Assembly: GCA_017309275.1 (NCBI GenBank)
Contig: JAFKLT010000038.1
Span: 1 to 64,000, forward strand
DNA length: 64,000 nt
Source: Sphingomonadales bacterium
GTDB taxonomy: Bacteria > Pseudomonadota > Alphaproteobacteria > Sphingomonadales > Sphingomonadaceae
Reading direction: 5' to 3'
Numbering within the stretch: the stretch's first letter is position 1; every line of letters begins with the position of its first letter. The position numbers and the translations under genes were made by a program. This document shows positions 20,652-29,498 of this stretch, one piece after another. The notes beneath the pieces were generated by a model. The model had not been told where the DNA came from and did no database searches. It was given only the letters and a program-made list of their open reading frames with translations.

Positions 20652-21193
20652 TGGCGGGACCATCCTTCGATCGCCGGGCAATCGACGGGTCGTCGACGTC
20701 CGGCCAGGTGAAGGTTGGTCTGCGCGCACGCCCGCGTCCGCGCGACCGCTCCTATAGGCGCGAACCTTTCTCGAGCAGGCGCGCACGAGATTTTGGCGAA
20801 GCCGCGGCGAATTTGTCGACAAATGCGTCGTTTATGGGGACGAACCCTTGCGGGTGGCCGCTATTGGGGCGGCGGTTCCGATTGCTTGACCCCCATCTTA
20901 GCGTCGGAACCAACCTCTCCACTTTCCGGCCGCAATCGCTTTCGACGGCCGACGGATCGAGGCGGCTCCCGCTTAACTCTCGCTTCTCGCGGGGCCGCTT
21001 CGCCGGGACGACGCGTCCGGCCGCTCATCATCGCCGCATCCCCGGTGATGCGACCTGCCCGTCCCGTCATGTCGATATGCAGCTTGGCAAAAACCGGCGT
21101 GCCCATATGGCGCGGTTCGGGTGCGGAGCGAGACGCACGGTCATCCGATGCCTTGATCGCCACAGCGGAATGATCAGCGGCTTCGATGGTCCG
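20652..21193. other. Intergenic region upstream of the exported hydrolase, next to tRNA-Val
   Basis: About 540 bases without a convincing gene. The region contains a perfect 14-base palindrome (20811-20824). Short frames are present on both strands, but their products are rich in Arg and Pro and lack ribosome sites, so I leave them out. Confidence 0.6.
20811..20824. promoter_or_regulatory. 14-bp perfect palindrome, possible operator
   Basis: ATTTGTCGACAAAT is exactly self-complementary and lies in AT-richer sequence about 160 bases upstream of the exported hydrolase start. This is consistent with a regulator site; no specific regulator can be named. Confidence 0.4.
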
Positions 21194-21269
21194 TGGTGGG
21201 CGCTGACGGGCTCGAACCGCCGACCCTCTCGGTGTAAACGAGATGCTCTACCAACTGAGCTAAGCGCCC
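21194..21269 (-). tRNA. tRNA-Val (anticodon TAC)
   Basis: Read on the minus strand, the 76-base sequence forms a full cloverleaf. The acceptor GGGCGCT pairs with AGCGCCC, the D arm contains AGCTCAGTTGGTAGAGC, the anticodon loop holds TAC, and the T arm contains GGTTCGAGCC. The discriminator A and CCA are encoded. The winged-helix gene on the same strand ends 61 bases beyond its 5' end. Confidence 0.96.
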
Positions 21270-21330
21270 CCGCAACCACGGGCGGGAAGCGCGCCCCTGC
21301 CACAAGCGACCTGGACTGGCAAGCTTTGCC

Positions 21331-22365
21331 CTATTCCTCCGCGGCCTCGAAATAGCGCGACATCGCGTCGAACGCGCTTTCCGCCAGCGCGATGAAGATA
21401 CGACGGCCGTCCTGCGGATCGGCCTCTCTGACGAAGAAGCCGGCGTCGGCCATTGTCCGGATCCAGCGCAGTGCCGTCGTCGCCGGCACCGCCGCCGCGA
21501 TGCACAGGCTCGATACCGACACCGGCCGGTTCTCCAGCCGCGCGGCATAGAGATCGAGCAGCATGTCCCACGCCGGATCGGCAAACAGGTCGGAGGGGAA
21601 ATATTGCTCACGGATGCGCCGCCGCCGCAACAAACGCCGAACCGCCTTCGCCCGCTGGCGGTCGGTCCCATTCTCCTCTGGCGCGAAGCTGCGCGGCATC
21701 GCGATAAAATCGCGCTCCGGCGCGCGGACCTGACCGCCAGAATCGTCACGACCCTCAACAACAACCGCATAGCCTATCGGCGTACCGGGCAGGCCGCTCC
21801 GCTGTCCGACGAGTTCGCCGAGGAGTCGCGATATCCGCGCGACCTCTTCCTGCAACCGATCGATGCGCTCCATGGCCGCATCGCGCGTAACCTCATGATA
21901 GACCTGCCGCACCTCGTTGCGCGCCGCCGCCAACGCGATGCGCCGATCGACCGTGTCCGCATCGACGAGCAATTGGGCCGAGATGTTATCCGGGATCGCC
22001 GCCGCAACCCGATCGATCGCCTCGATCGACGATTCGCAGACCAAACTGCAACCCTTCGCAGCAGCCAGGTCGCAAAGTTCGGCTAACGCATCGGGCTCCA
22101 TCGCGTCGGCAGCCGCAAGCCACAGAATGTCGATCACCGACTTCACGCGCATAAAGTCGGCTACTTCCGCCAGCGGCGCTTCCGACAAGCGGACGCCTTC
22201 TATGCCGATCAATTCTTCGCGAACGACCTGCGAACCGGCGAACAGCACCGAGGATCGAACCGTGTAGGCGACCCACGGCGCCGTTTCATCCGCTCCGTCG
22301 CGACCAGCGACATCACCCGCGGAAAAAGCGGGCGTCGTCGACCTGCCCTGAATCGCCTGTTCCAT
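21331..22365 (-). CDS. Winged-helix (MarR-like) DNA-binding protein with N-terminal extra domain
   Basis: The 344-residue protein has a long N-terminal region resembling a degenerate receiver or regulatory domain (about residues 30-150). A coiled-coil stretch follows (about residues 160-185, MERIDRLQEEVARISRLLGEL). A C-terminal winged helix carries PVSVSSLCIAAAVPATTALR and DAGFFVREADPQDGRRIFI, the MarR-type recognition helix and wing. This architecture is common in sphingomonads; the target genes are unknown. The ATG at 22365 is chosen because the protein upstream of it in frame is low-complexity. It is monocistronic and ends just before tRNA-Val. Confidence 0.8.
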   Translation of the reverse strand: MEQAIQGRSTTPAFSAGDVAGRDGADETAPWVAYTVRSSVLFAGSQVVREELIGIEGVRLSEAPLAEVADFMRVKSVIDILWLAAADAMEPDALAELCDLAAAKGCSLVCESSIEAIDRVAAAIPDNISAQLLVDADTVDRRIALAAARNEVRQVYHEVTRDAAMERIDRLQEEVARISRLLGELVGQRSGLPGTPIGYAVVVEGRDDSGGQVRAPERDFIAMPRSFAPEENGTDRQRAKAVRRLLRRRRIREQYFPSDLFADPAWDMLLDLYAARLENRPVSVSSLCIAAAVPATTALRWIRTMADAGFFVREADPQDGRRIFIALAESAFDAMSRYFEAAEE

Positions 22366-22597
22366 ATTGCGTCCCCTGCTCCCTTCGCTCCGTCGCGGCG
22401 TCCATATGCTGCCGTTACGGGGACATTCGCCTTTTGTTCGCTCCCATTTGCCGCCAAATCGGACCCAAGCAGATGAAATGCATGCGTCGACACGGACAGG
22501 CTGAAGGGAAGTGCGTCCATTGTGGACACTGTTTGTTCCTGTCGTCAACCCCCCGTTGCCGCTTGCCAAGTGACGGGCGAACCGTCAGTCGGACATC

Positions 22598-23173
22598 ATG
22601 CCGCTTGCCCCCTTGACCCGCATGCGCTGGCGTCGGCGTTTTCGATCCTTGGCCGCGTTGCTGCTGCTGGCGGGGCTCGCCTGGAGTGCCTGGGTGTGGA
22701 TGCCGCCCGCGATCACGACGGTACCGCTGGTGCGAGTCACGGACGGCGACAGCTTGACCGTGCGCGAGGGCGACGTCCCGATCCCGATCCGGCTCATGGG
22801 GTTCGACGCGGTCGAATATCGTCAGGACTGCGCGCGACGCGACGGATCGCGCTGGCCATGCGGGCACGAGGCACGCGCAGCACTCGAGACGATCGCCGGG
22901 CACGGGCCGCTTCATTGCGAGCTTTCGGCGAAGGATGCCTATGGCCGCACCCTCGCGGCCTGCCGGACGCGGCCGTTTCCGGACGGCATCGATCTTGGCG
23001 CCGAAATGGTGCGGCAGGGCTGGGCCGTCGCGACGAGCGATGCCTATCTTGTCGAGGAAGGCGAAGCGCAGGCGAAGCGACGCGGCATCTGGGCAGGCAG
23101 CTTCGTCCGGCCAGCCGAGTGGCGCGCGGCGAACGGGCGATCGAGGGAACAAGCGCCCCCGCCCGACCGCTGA
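22598..23173 (+). CDS. Thermonuclease (SNase-like) family protein, membrane-anchored or exported
   Basis: This 191-residue protein has an N-terminal hydrophobic helix after a basic stretch (LAALLLLAGLAWSAWVW), then an SNase-like OB-fold. The fold starts at VTDGDSLTV and contains the catalytic Arg and Glu in RLMGFDAVEYRQDC and the second Arg in YGRTLA. The key residues of staphylococcal nuclease are thus preserved, so an active periplasmic nuclease is plausible. It is the first gene of a rightward series ending with ATP12. A second ATG eight residues in is an alternative start. Confidence 0.85.
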   Translation: MPLAPLTRMRWRRRFRSLAALLLLAGLAWSAWVWMPPAITTVPLVRVTDGDSLTVREGDVPIPIRLMGFDAVEYRQDCARRDGSRWPCGHEARAALETIAGHGPLHCELSAKDAYGRTLAACRTRPFPDGIDLGAEMVRQGWAVATSDAYLVEEGEAQAKRRGIWAGSFVRPAEWRAANGRSREQAPPPDR

Positions 23174-23222
23174 TCGACGACGCCGCTTTGCCTTGCGGGC
23201 TTTTGCGGCTAGGGCGACGGCT

Positions 23223-23603
23223 ATGAACGGCCTTTTTCCTGTGATGATCGGCGGCGCTATCGGCGCCGGCGCGCGACATCTTGTCGGGCAGGCGATGCTC
23301 GCACGCCTTGGCCCCGGCTTTCCGTGGTGGACGCTGTCGATCAACATCGCCGGCAGCCTGCTTATGGGGCTGCTGATCGGCACGCTCGCGCGGGGCAGCG
23401 ACAGCGGCGACAGCGCGCGCCTGTTCCTGGGCGTCGGCGTGCTCGGCGGCTTCACCACATTTTCTTCGTTCAGCATGGAATTCTGGCTGCTGTTCGAGCG
23501 CGGACAGACCGGGCAGGCCATGGCTTATGTCCTGGCTTCGGTCATCGGCGCGATTGTCGCCTGCGGCGCGGGGCTCCTCTTCATCCGACAGGTGCCGGCA
23601 TGA
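23223..23603 (+). CDS. crcB: Fluoride channel CrcB/Fluc
   Basis: This 126-residue, four-helix membrane protein matches the Fluc fluoride-export family. It has GGAIGAGARHLVG near the N-terminus, the NIAGSLLMG helix, and the signature GVLGGFTTFSSFSME with the phenylalanines and polar track of the fluoride pore. It works as a dual-topology dimer. The ATG at 23223 was chosen for length and family fit. The gene overlaps the next start by four bases (ATGA). No fluoride riboswitch was seen upstream. Confidence 0.93.
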   Translation: MNGLFPVMIGGAIGAGARHLVGQAMLARLGPGFPWWTLSINIAGSLLMGLLIGTLARGSDSGDSARLFLGVGVLGGFTTFSSFSMEFWLLFERGQTGQAMAYVLASVIGAIVACGAGLLFIRQVPA

Positions 23604-24802
23604 GCAGCATGGATAGTGCGACGATCGACCGCGAGGACGACGGCATCCGCCTCGACCGCTGGTTCAAGCGCCATCGGCCGGGAACGCCGCACGCGCTGCT
23701 CGCGCGCTGGGCCCGATCGGGACAGCTGACGCTCGACGGAAAGAAGGCCGACGTCTCCGACCGCATCGAGGCCGGACAGAAGCTGGTGATGCCGACCCCG
23801 CCGGTCGAGGCGGTCGCACGCCCCGCACGCAAGGGACGGCCGCTGACCGATGCCGACATCGAATTGGCCGAATCGATGCTGATCCACCGCGACGCAAGCG
23901 CGTTGGTGTTGAACAAGCTGCCCGGGCTGGCAACGCAGGGCGGCACCAAGACCGAAAGCCATGTCGACGGCCTGCTCGACGCGCTGAAATTTGACGGCCC
24001 CACGCGGCCGAAGCTGGTCCACCGCCTCGACAAGGATACGTCGGGTGCGCTCCTGATCGCCCGCACGCCGCGCGCCGCGGCCTATTTCGCCAAATCCTTT
24101 TCGAACCGCAGCGCGCGCAAGACCTATTGGGCGATCATCGTCGGCGTCCCAGACATCGCGCAGGGCGAGATCGACCTGCCGCTCGCCAAGCAGCCAGGAT
24201 CGGGCGGCGAAAAGATGCATGTCGACGAAAAGGGCCTGGCCTCGAAGACCCGCTATCGGATCATCGAGCGCGCGGGGAACAGCGCGGCATGGGTCGAGCT
24301 GCAGCCGCTGACCGGCCGCACCCATCAGCTTCGCGTCCATATGGCGGCGATCGGCCACCCGATCGTCGGCGACGGCAAATATGGCGGCAAGGGCGCGTTT
24401 CTGACGGGCACGATCAGCCGCAAGCTGCACCTCCACAGCCGCCGCCTGCGCATCGATCATCCCGATGGCGGCAGCATCGACGTCAGCGCGGAGGTTCCCG
24501 ACCATTTTGCGGCGAGCCTCGACGCGCTTGGCTTCGACCCGTTGCTTGGCGAGGTCGGTATCGACGATGCCCCCAAGGGACCGGCTCCGAAGGCGGCGGC
24601 GAAGGCCGCTGCAAAGGCGCACAGCAAGCAGATCCGCAAGGCGCGCCGCGGCGAACGGCGCGGTCGTACCGCGACGAGCAAACCGACCGATCATGTGGGC
24701 AAGCCCAAGACGGCGAAGACGACGCGCGGTCCCGCGAAGACCGGCGGACGCAAGCCCCAGAAACCCGCGCCCCAGAAACCCGCGCCCCGGAAACCACGCT
24801 GA
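23600..24802 (+). CDS. RluA/RluC-type pseudouridine synthase with basic C-terminal tail
   Basis: This 400-residue protein has an S4-like N-terminal RNA-binding domain (about residues 10-70). The RluA-type catalytic domain has the active-site motif HRLDKDTSG with catalytic Asp144, and GRTHQLRVHM. It should convert uridines in large-subunit rRNA to pseudouridine. After about residue 330 comes an Ala/Lys/Arg/Pro-rich tail of about 70 residues, ending in a triple QKPAP-type repeat, probably disordered and RNA-binding. It overlaps crcB by ATGA and the next gene by one base (TGATG). Confidence 0.92.
   Translation: MSSMDSATIDREDDGIRLDRWFKRHRPGTPHALLARWARSGQLTLDGKKADVSDRIEAGQKLVMPTPPVEAVARPARKGRPLTDADIELAESMLIHRDASALVLNKLPGLATQGGTKTESHVDGLLDALKFDGPTRPKLVHRLDKDTSGALLIARTPRAAAYFAKSFSNRSARKTYWAIIVGVPDIAQGEIDLPLAKQPGSGGEKMHVDEKGLASKTRYRIIERAGNSAAWVELQPLTGRTHQLRVHMAAIGHPIVGDGKYGGKGAFLTGTISRKLHLHSRRLRIDHPDGGSIDVSAEVPDHFAASLDALGFDPLLGEVGIDDAPKGPAPKAAAKAAAKAHSKQIRKARRGERRGRTATSKPTDHVGKPKTAKTTRGPAKTGGRKPQKPAPQKPAPRKPR
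24755..24799 (+). repeat. Three tandem 15-bp units in the pseudouridine synthase tail
   Basis: Two identical copies of CCCCAGAAACCCGCG and a third diverged copy encode the Pro/Lys-rich end of the protein. The in-frame unit length means copy-number changes would lengthen or shorten the tail without a frameshift. Confidence 0.85.
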
Positions 24803-25410
24803 TGCATCCGGATCCCAAATTCCGGCCGCGGCAAGAGGATCTGCCTGCGCTGTTCGTGCGCGAGATCGCCTTTGCCGGCATTTTCGCGAACACGCCCGAC
24901 GGCCCGCGCGTCGCGCACGCGCCGGTGGTGCTGAGCGAGGATGCGACGACGCTGCAGTTTCATCTGGCACGCGGCAACGGACTGGCGAAGCATCTCGATG
25001 GCGCGAACGCGCTCGCGGTCGTGCAGGGCCCCGATGCCTATGTCAGCGCAAGTTGGTATGCGGCGCCCGATCAGGTGCCGACCTGGAACTATGTCGCGAT
25101 CGAGATGGAGGGGGTCGCGCGGCGGCTGGAAGGTGGCGAAGTTGTCGCGCAGCTCGACACGCTATCGGCGCAGCATGAGGCCAGAATCGGCGCAAATCCG
25201 CCGTGGACGCGCGACAAGATGAGCCCGGCGCTGTTCAGTAAGATGACGGGTGCGATCATCGGGTTCGAGATGCGGATCGTCGCGTGGCGGTCGACGCTGA
25301 AACTGTCGCAGAACAAGACGCCCGACGAGCGCGAGCGCGTCGCGGCGGGGATCGAGGCAGGCGGGCATGGCGCCCTGGCGCACCTGATGCGCCAGCTTGG
25401 TAACGGATAG
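24802..25410 (+). CDS. PaiB-like FMN-binding protein
   Basis: This 202-residue protein shows the PaiB family pattern: an MHPDPKFRP start, a split-barrel flavin-binding core, and the conserved PTWNYVAIEMEGVAR and KLSQNKTPDERE stretches. Bacillus PaiB was described as a negative regulator of sporulation and degradative enzymes. In proteobacteria these are probably flavin- or haem-binding split-barrel proteins, and their role is unclear. It starts within the stop of the preceding gene (TGATG), so it is co-translated with it. Confidence 0.88.
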   Translation: MHPDPKFRPRQEDLPALFVREIAFAGIFANTPDGPRVAHAPVVLSEDATTLQFHLARGNGLAKHLDGANALAVVQGPDAYVSASWYAAPDQVPTWNYVAIEMEGVARRLEGGEVVAQLDTLSAQHEARIGANPPWTRDKMSPALFSKMTGAIIGFEMRIVAWRSTLKLSQNKTPDERERVAAGIEAGGHGALAHLMRQLGNG

Positions 25411-25423
25411 GACGGATGATCGG

Positions 25424-25660
25424 ATGACCACGGCGGCGGACGCCCTTGCGAAGAAGCGCTTTTTCGCCCTCGCCTCGATGCGGCTGATGGGCGCGATCTT
25501 CGTGCTCGCGGGCTTTGCCCTGATCCGCAGCGGCTTTGTCGTCGCGGGCCAGCCGACCGACCGCTGGATCGGCGTCGCGGTGGTGCTGATCGGCGTGTTC
25601 GATTTCGCGGTGATGCCGAAGATCCTCGCACGTCGCTGGCGGTCGCCCAAACAGCCATGA
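25424..25660 (+). CDS. Small two-helix membrane protein
   Basis: This 78-residue protein has two probable membrane helices (about residues 16-36 and 45-63) and basic ends. I do not recognise a named family, although similar small proteins are often encoded beside ATP12 in sphingomonads. It overlaps the ATP12 gene by ATGA, supporting a real, co-translated gene. The ATG at 25424 gives a compact N-terminus; an in-frame start nine codons earlier is possible. Confidence 0.65.
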   Translation: MTTAADALAKKRFFALASMRLMGAIFVLAGFALIRSGFVVAGQPTDRWIGVAVVLIGVFDFAVMPKILARRWRSPKQP

Positions 25661-26349
25661 AGCGCTTCTGGAAAACGACAGAGACCATCCGTGAAGCGGA
25701 TGGCGGCTGGGGCTTCGCGCTCGACGGGCGGCCGGTGCGGACACCCAAGCGCGCGCCGCTGACGGTCGAGAGCGCGGCGCTGGCCGAAGCGATCGCCGCC
25801 GAATGGGACGCGCAGGGCGAGACGATCGATCCCGCGTCGATGCCGCTGACCGGCATCGCCAACGCCGCGATCGACCTTGCGACCCCCGATCCCGCCGCCT
25901 TTGCCGAGCCGGTCGCGGCCTATGCCGCCACCGACCTGTTCTGCTATCGCGACGACCGCGACGCCGTGCTGCAGGCCGAACAGGCCGCCGTGTGGAACCC
26001 GCTGCTCGCCTGGGCCGAAGAGCGCCACGGCATCGAATTCACGCTGACCCAGGGCGTGCTGCCGATCGACCAGCCCGACGCGACGATCGCCGCGCTGCGC
26101 GATGCGGTGTTCGCACAGCATCCGTTCCGGCTGGCCCCACTGACGCCGCTCGTGACGATCGGCGGTTCGCTCATCGCCGGGCTCGCGCTTGTCGAGGACG
26201 CCTTTCCCGCCGGCCAATTGTGGGACGCGGTCAGCCTGGACGAGCTTTACCAGGAACGCCGCTGGGGCGCCGACAGCGAGGCGCAAAAGGCGCGCGCGGT
26301 GCGCGAGTCCGACTGGCACAATGCCACGCGCTTCCTGCGCCTGCTCTGA
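25657..26349 (+). CDS. ATP12-family F1-ATPase assembly chaperone
   Basis: This 230-residue soluble protein carries the ATP12 signature: a KRFWKTTE start, DGRPVRTPKRAPL, and the central TDLFCYRDDRD. It assists assembly of the alpha subunit of ATP synthase F1, a protein family shared by alphaproteobacteria and mitochondria. It is the last gene of the rightward series, overlapping its predecessor by four bases. Confidence 0.92.
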   Translation: MKRFWKTTETIREADGGWGFALDGRPVRTPKRAPLTVESAALAEAIAAEWDAQGETIDPASMPLTGIANAAIDLATPDPAAFAEPVAAYAATDLFCYRDDRDAVLQAEQAAVWNPLLAWAEERHGIEFTLTQGVLPIDQPDATIAALRDAVFAQHPFRLAPLTPLVTIGGSLIAGLALVEDAFPAGQLWDAVSLDELYQERRWGADSEAQKARAVRESDWHNATRFLRLL

Positions 26350-26421
26350 CGGGGCACGGGGCACGCGGCGCGCGCCGACGATCGCACCGGCGACCACCGC
26401 AACGCTGATGACGAACGCGGC

Positions 26422-27225
26422 CTAGTCGGCGAAGTTCGGCTTGCGCTTCTGCATATGGGCCATCACCGCCTCCATCTGGTTGGGGGTGCGGATGACCTTT
26501 ACCTGCTCGTCGCTTTCGGCCTGCAGAATTTCGGCGTCATTCGCATCGGCGAGCATGTTGCAGAGCCGCTTGGCGCCGCGGATCGCATGGGGATTCTTGT
26601 TCGCGATCACCCGCGCCAGTTCCAGCGCTTTGGTCAGCGGATCGTCCGATACATGCGTCGCGAAGCCGAGGATCTTTGCCTCCGACCCCGTAAACTCACG
26701 GTTGGTATAGATCATCTCGCGCAGCACGTCGTCCGCGACCTGCGTACGCCACAGCGCCATGCCCGCGACGTCGGGGACCAGCCCCCAGCGCATTTCCATG
26801 ATCGCCAACCGCGTGTCGGGATGGACGATGCGGATATCGGCGGCCGCCATGATCTGGCTGCCCGCGCCAAAGGCGACGCCATGCACCGCGGCGATGACCG
26901 GCACGGGAAGCTCGCGCCAGCCCCAGGCGGCATATTGGGCGTTGTTCGACAGGCCGCGCGTGCGATCGGACAAGGTGCCGCCCGCGCTGCTGGCGCCGGG
27001 ATCGCGCTCGGCGCTGAGGCTCGACAGATCGAGCCCGGCGCAGAAGGCGCGCCCCTCGCCCGACAGCACCACGACGCGCAGGCCCGGCATCGCCTTCAGC
27101 GTGTCGATCGCCTCCGAAAGCGCCGACCACATCGCCGCGTCGAGCGCGTTCATCTTGTCGGCGCGGATCAGCCGGACGTCGGCGATGCCGTCCTCCAGCA
27201 TGGTGATCGAGATGCGGTCTTTCAT
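26422..27225 (-). CDS. Crotonase/enoyl-CoA hydratase family protein
   Basis: This 267-residue crotonase-fold protein has the two oxyanion-hole regions: GRAFCAGLDL (about residues 57-66) and the later AAVHGVAFGAGSQ. The region after it reads EMRWGLVPDVAGM. The usual two catalytic glutamates of a hydratase are not obvious, so it may instead be an isomerase or hydrolase of acyl-CoA. It is the last gene of a three-gene leftward operon with a DsbA-like protein and an acyl-CoA ligase, overlapping the former by ATGA. Confidence 0.88.
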   Translation of the reverse strand: MKDRISITMLEDGIADVRLIRADKMNALDAAMWSALSEAIDTLKAMPGLRVVVLSGEGRAFCAGLDLSSLSAERDPGASSAGGTLSDRTRGLSNNAQYAAWGWRELPVPVIAAVHGVAFGAGSQIMAAADIRIVHPDTRLAIMEMRWGLVPDVAGMALWRTQVADDVLREMIYTNREFTGSEAKILGFATHVSDDPLTKALELARVIANKNPHAIRGAKRLCNMLADANDAEILQAESDEQVKVIRTPNQMEAVMAHMQKRKPNFAD

Positions 27226-27851
27226 GAGGGGGTCCTTGATAGCTGACGTTTCAGGGCCGCTTCGACGAGCGGCAGTTGGTCGTTGCCGAAATACATGTCG
27301 GTCCCGTCGACGAAAATCGTCGGCGAACCATAGCCGCCGCGCGCGACGACTTCCTCCGTATTGGCGCGCAGACGTGCCTTTATCGCGTCGGTTCCCGCGG
27401 CGGCGCGGATCGCGGCGCCGTCGAGCCCCTCCGCATCGGCGGTCGCCTGAAGCACGTCGGGATCGTCGAGATTTTCCTGACGATCGAAATAGCCGGCAAA
27501 GGCGGCGCGCGCAAAGCGAAGCAGCGCGGCCTGATCATCCTCCAGCGCCGCGGCAAAGCGCATCGCCTGCACGCTTTTCGCCGGATGCCATTGCGAGGGG
27601 AAATTCATCGGCACGCCGGCAAGCCGCGCCCAATCCTTCAGCACTTTCCACCCATGCTGCATCCGCCGGTTGTCGGCCTGTTCGCGGGCGGCATAGACGG
27701 CGGGGTTCACCGCGTTGAACACGCCGCCGACGAGGATCGGGCGATAGACGGCGGTCGCCGCGGTCCGATCGAGCACGCCCGGCAGGTTGTGGAACGCAAG
27801 ACAGGTCCAGGGGCTCGACAGATCGAAAAAGAATTCGACGCGGCTGGCCAT
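27222..27851 (-). CDS. DsbA-family protein, 2-hydroxychromene-2-carboxylate isomerase type
   Basis: This 209-residue thioredoxin-fold protein of the kappa-GST/HCCA isomerase group begins VEFFFDLSSPWTCLAF, where a Ser (SSPW) replaces the CxxC of redox DsbA proteins. It has the conserved cis-Pro region GSPTIFVDG and ends in the helical cap. Members isomerise glutathione-dependent substrates, including naphthalene-pathway intermediates; here the substrate is unknown. It lies three bases after the acyl-CoA ligase gene and overlaps the crotonase gene, so it belongs to a CoA-dependent degradation operon. Confidence 0.85.
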   Translation of the reverse strand: MASRVEFFFDLSSPWTCLAFHNLPGVLDRTAATAVYRPILVGGVFNAVNPAVYAAREQADNRRMQHGWKVLKDWARLAGVPMNFPSQWHPAKSVQAMRFAAALEDDQAALLRFARAAFAGYFDRQENLDDPDVLQATADAEGLDGAAIRAAAGTDAIKARLRANTEEVVARGGYGSPTIFVDGTDMYFGNDQLPLVEAALKRQLSRTPS

Positions 27852-27854
27852 GCG

Positions 27855-29387
27855 TCAGGCCCCCGCCTTCGCCTTGTCCCAATATTGGTCGCGCAGCAGG
27901 CGCTTGTAGAGCTTGCCGGTGTCGTGGCGCGGCAGCGCGTCGAGGAAATCGATGCGGCGCGGCACCTTTACCCCCGACAGTTTCTGGCGTGCATAGGCGG
28001 TGAGTTCGTCGCGGAAGGCATCGGTCGCGTCGGCCATGTCGACCGGCTGGATCACCGCGATCACCTCTTCACCCATCTCCTCGTGCGGGCCGCCGACGAC
28101 CGCGACATCGGCCACCCGGGGATGGGTGACGAGATGATTCTCGATCTCCTGCGGATAGATGTTCACGCCGCCCGAAATGATCATGAAGCTCTTCCGATCG
28201 GTCAGGTACAGGAAGCCTTCGGCATCGACCTTGCCCACGTCGCCCAGCGTCGACCATCCCTTTGCATTGCGGCTGGACGCCGTCTTTTCGGGGTCGTCGT
28301 GATATTCGAAGACATTGTCGCTTTCGAAGAAGACCGCGCCCTCTTCGCCTACCGGCAGTTCGGTCTCGTTATCCTCGCCCACGATATGCAGCGTGCCGAG
28401 GATCGGCCGCCCGACGGTGCCCTTATGCGCGAGCCAGTCCTGGCTGGTCGCGAAGGTCATGCCGTTGCCTTCCGACCCCGCATAATATTCGAGCAGCACC
28501 GGACCCCACCAGTCGATCATCGCCTGCTTGACCGGAACCGGACAGGGCGCGGCCGCATGGATCGCCCCCTTCATCGAGGTCACGTCATATTGCGCGCGCA
28601 CATCGTCGCCCAGCTTGAGCATCCGCACGAAGTGGGTCGGCACGAACTGCGCGCTGTTGCAGCGATAATGCTGGATCGCGGCCAGCGCGCCCTCGGGATC
28701 GAATTTCTTCATCAGCACGACGGTGCCGCCAAGGCGATGGATCGTCATCGACCAGCGCAGCGGCGCGGCGTGATAGAGCGGCGCGGGCGACAGATAGACG
28801 CTGTCGGCATTGATCCCGAACGCGGCGTTCGCCAGCATCACCAGGCTGTTCGCCGCATCGATCGCCGGATCCTCCGGCAGCGGAACCTTCACCCCCTTGG
28901 GCCGGCCGGTCGTTCCCGACGAATAGAGCATGTCGACGCCCGCGCGCTCGTCGGCGATGCGGGTGGCCGGCATCCTGTCCAGCTCATCCTCGATCTTTGG
29001 CCAGCCGCTGATGTCGCCGCCCATCGAAAAGCGTTCGATCTGCGTCGTCAATTGCAAGGCGGCGGGGGCAAGGCTGGCCGAGACGATCAGTATCTTCGCG
29101 CCCGAATTTTCCAGAATATAGTCGGTCTCGTCCTGCGTCAGGCGTGACGAGATGCAGACATAGCGCAGCCCCGCGCGCTGAGCGCCCCAGGTGAGCCCGT
29201 AATAGTGCGGCGTATTTTCGAGCATGAAGGCGACGACATCCTCATGCTGCAGCCCATGCGCCCGGAAAAGCTGCGCCGCGCGGTTCGACGCGGCATCAAG
29301 TTCGGCATAGCTTATCGTCTCGCCCGTCTCCGCGACGATGATCGCGGGTTTGTCGGGCGTCGTGCTGGCATAGGTTGAGGGGTGCAT
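27855..29387 (-). CDS. Acyl-CoA ligase (AMP-binding), fatty-acid/aromatic-acid type
   Basis: This 510-residue adenylate-forming enzyme has the P-loop-like motif MLYSSGTTGRPKG, the core motif EYYAGSEGNGM, GDVGKVDAEGFLYLTDR and the C-terminal catalytic lysine region HDTGKLYKR. It activates a carboxylic acid to its CoA thioester; chain length or ring type cannot be read from sequence. The ATG at 29387 starts MHPSTYASTTPDKPAII, as usual for the family. The upstream in-frame extension to 29492 has no homology. It is the first gene of the three-gene leftward operon. Confidence 0.9.
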   Translation of the reverse strand: MHPSTYASTTPDKPAIIVAETGETISYAELDAASNRAAQLFRAHGLQHEDVVAFMLENTPHYYGLTWGAQRAGLRYVCISSRLTQDETDYILENSGAKILIVSASLAPAALQLTTQIERFSMGGDISGWPKIEDELDRMPATRIADERAGVDMLYSSGTTGRPKGVKVPLPEDPAIDAANSLVMLANAAFGINADSVYLSPAPLYHAAPLRWSMTIHRLGGTVVLMKKFDPEGALAAIQHYRCNSAQFVPTHFVRMLKLGDDVRAQYDVTSMKGAIHAAAPCPVPVKQAMIDWWGPVLLEYYAGSEGNGMTFATSQDWLAHKGTVGRPILGTLHIVGEDNETELPVGEEGAVFFESDNVFEYHDDPEKTASSRNAKGWSTLGDVGKVDAEGFLYLTDRKSFMIISGGVNIYPQEIENHLVTHPRVADVAVVGGPHEEMGEEVIAVIQPVDMADATDAFRDELTAYARQKLSGVKVPRRIDFLDALPRHDTGKLYKRLLRDQYWDKAKAGA

Positions 29388-29498
29388 CGGGCGATCTCTC
29401 CAAGGGCTCATTGCTTTCTTTATGTCCCAGACCCGTAGCAAACTGAAACTTTCGGTCAAGCCAACTGGCATGAACGGCAGGACACCCATCAAGAAGCG

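Noticed and set aside
20861..21163. Minus-strand frame of 100 codons next to tRNA-Val
   Set aside because: No ribosome site, Arg/Pro-rich and no membrane or domain features; treated as non-coding.
27276..29147. 623-codon plus-strand frame opposite the CoA ligase operon
   Set aside because: No homology; explained by high GC in the opposite gene's codon positions.
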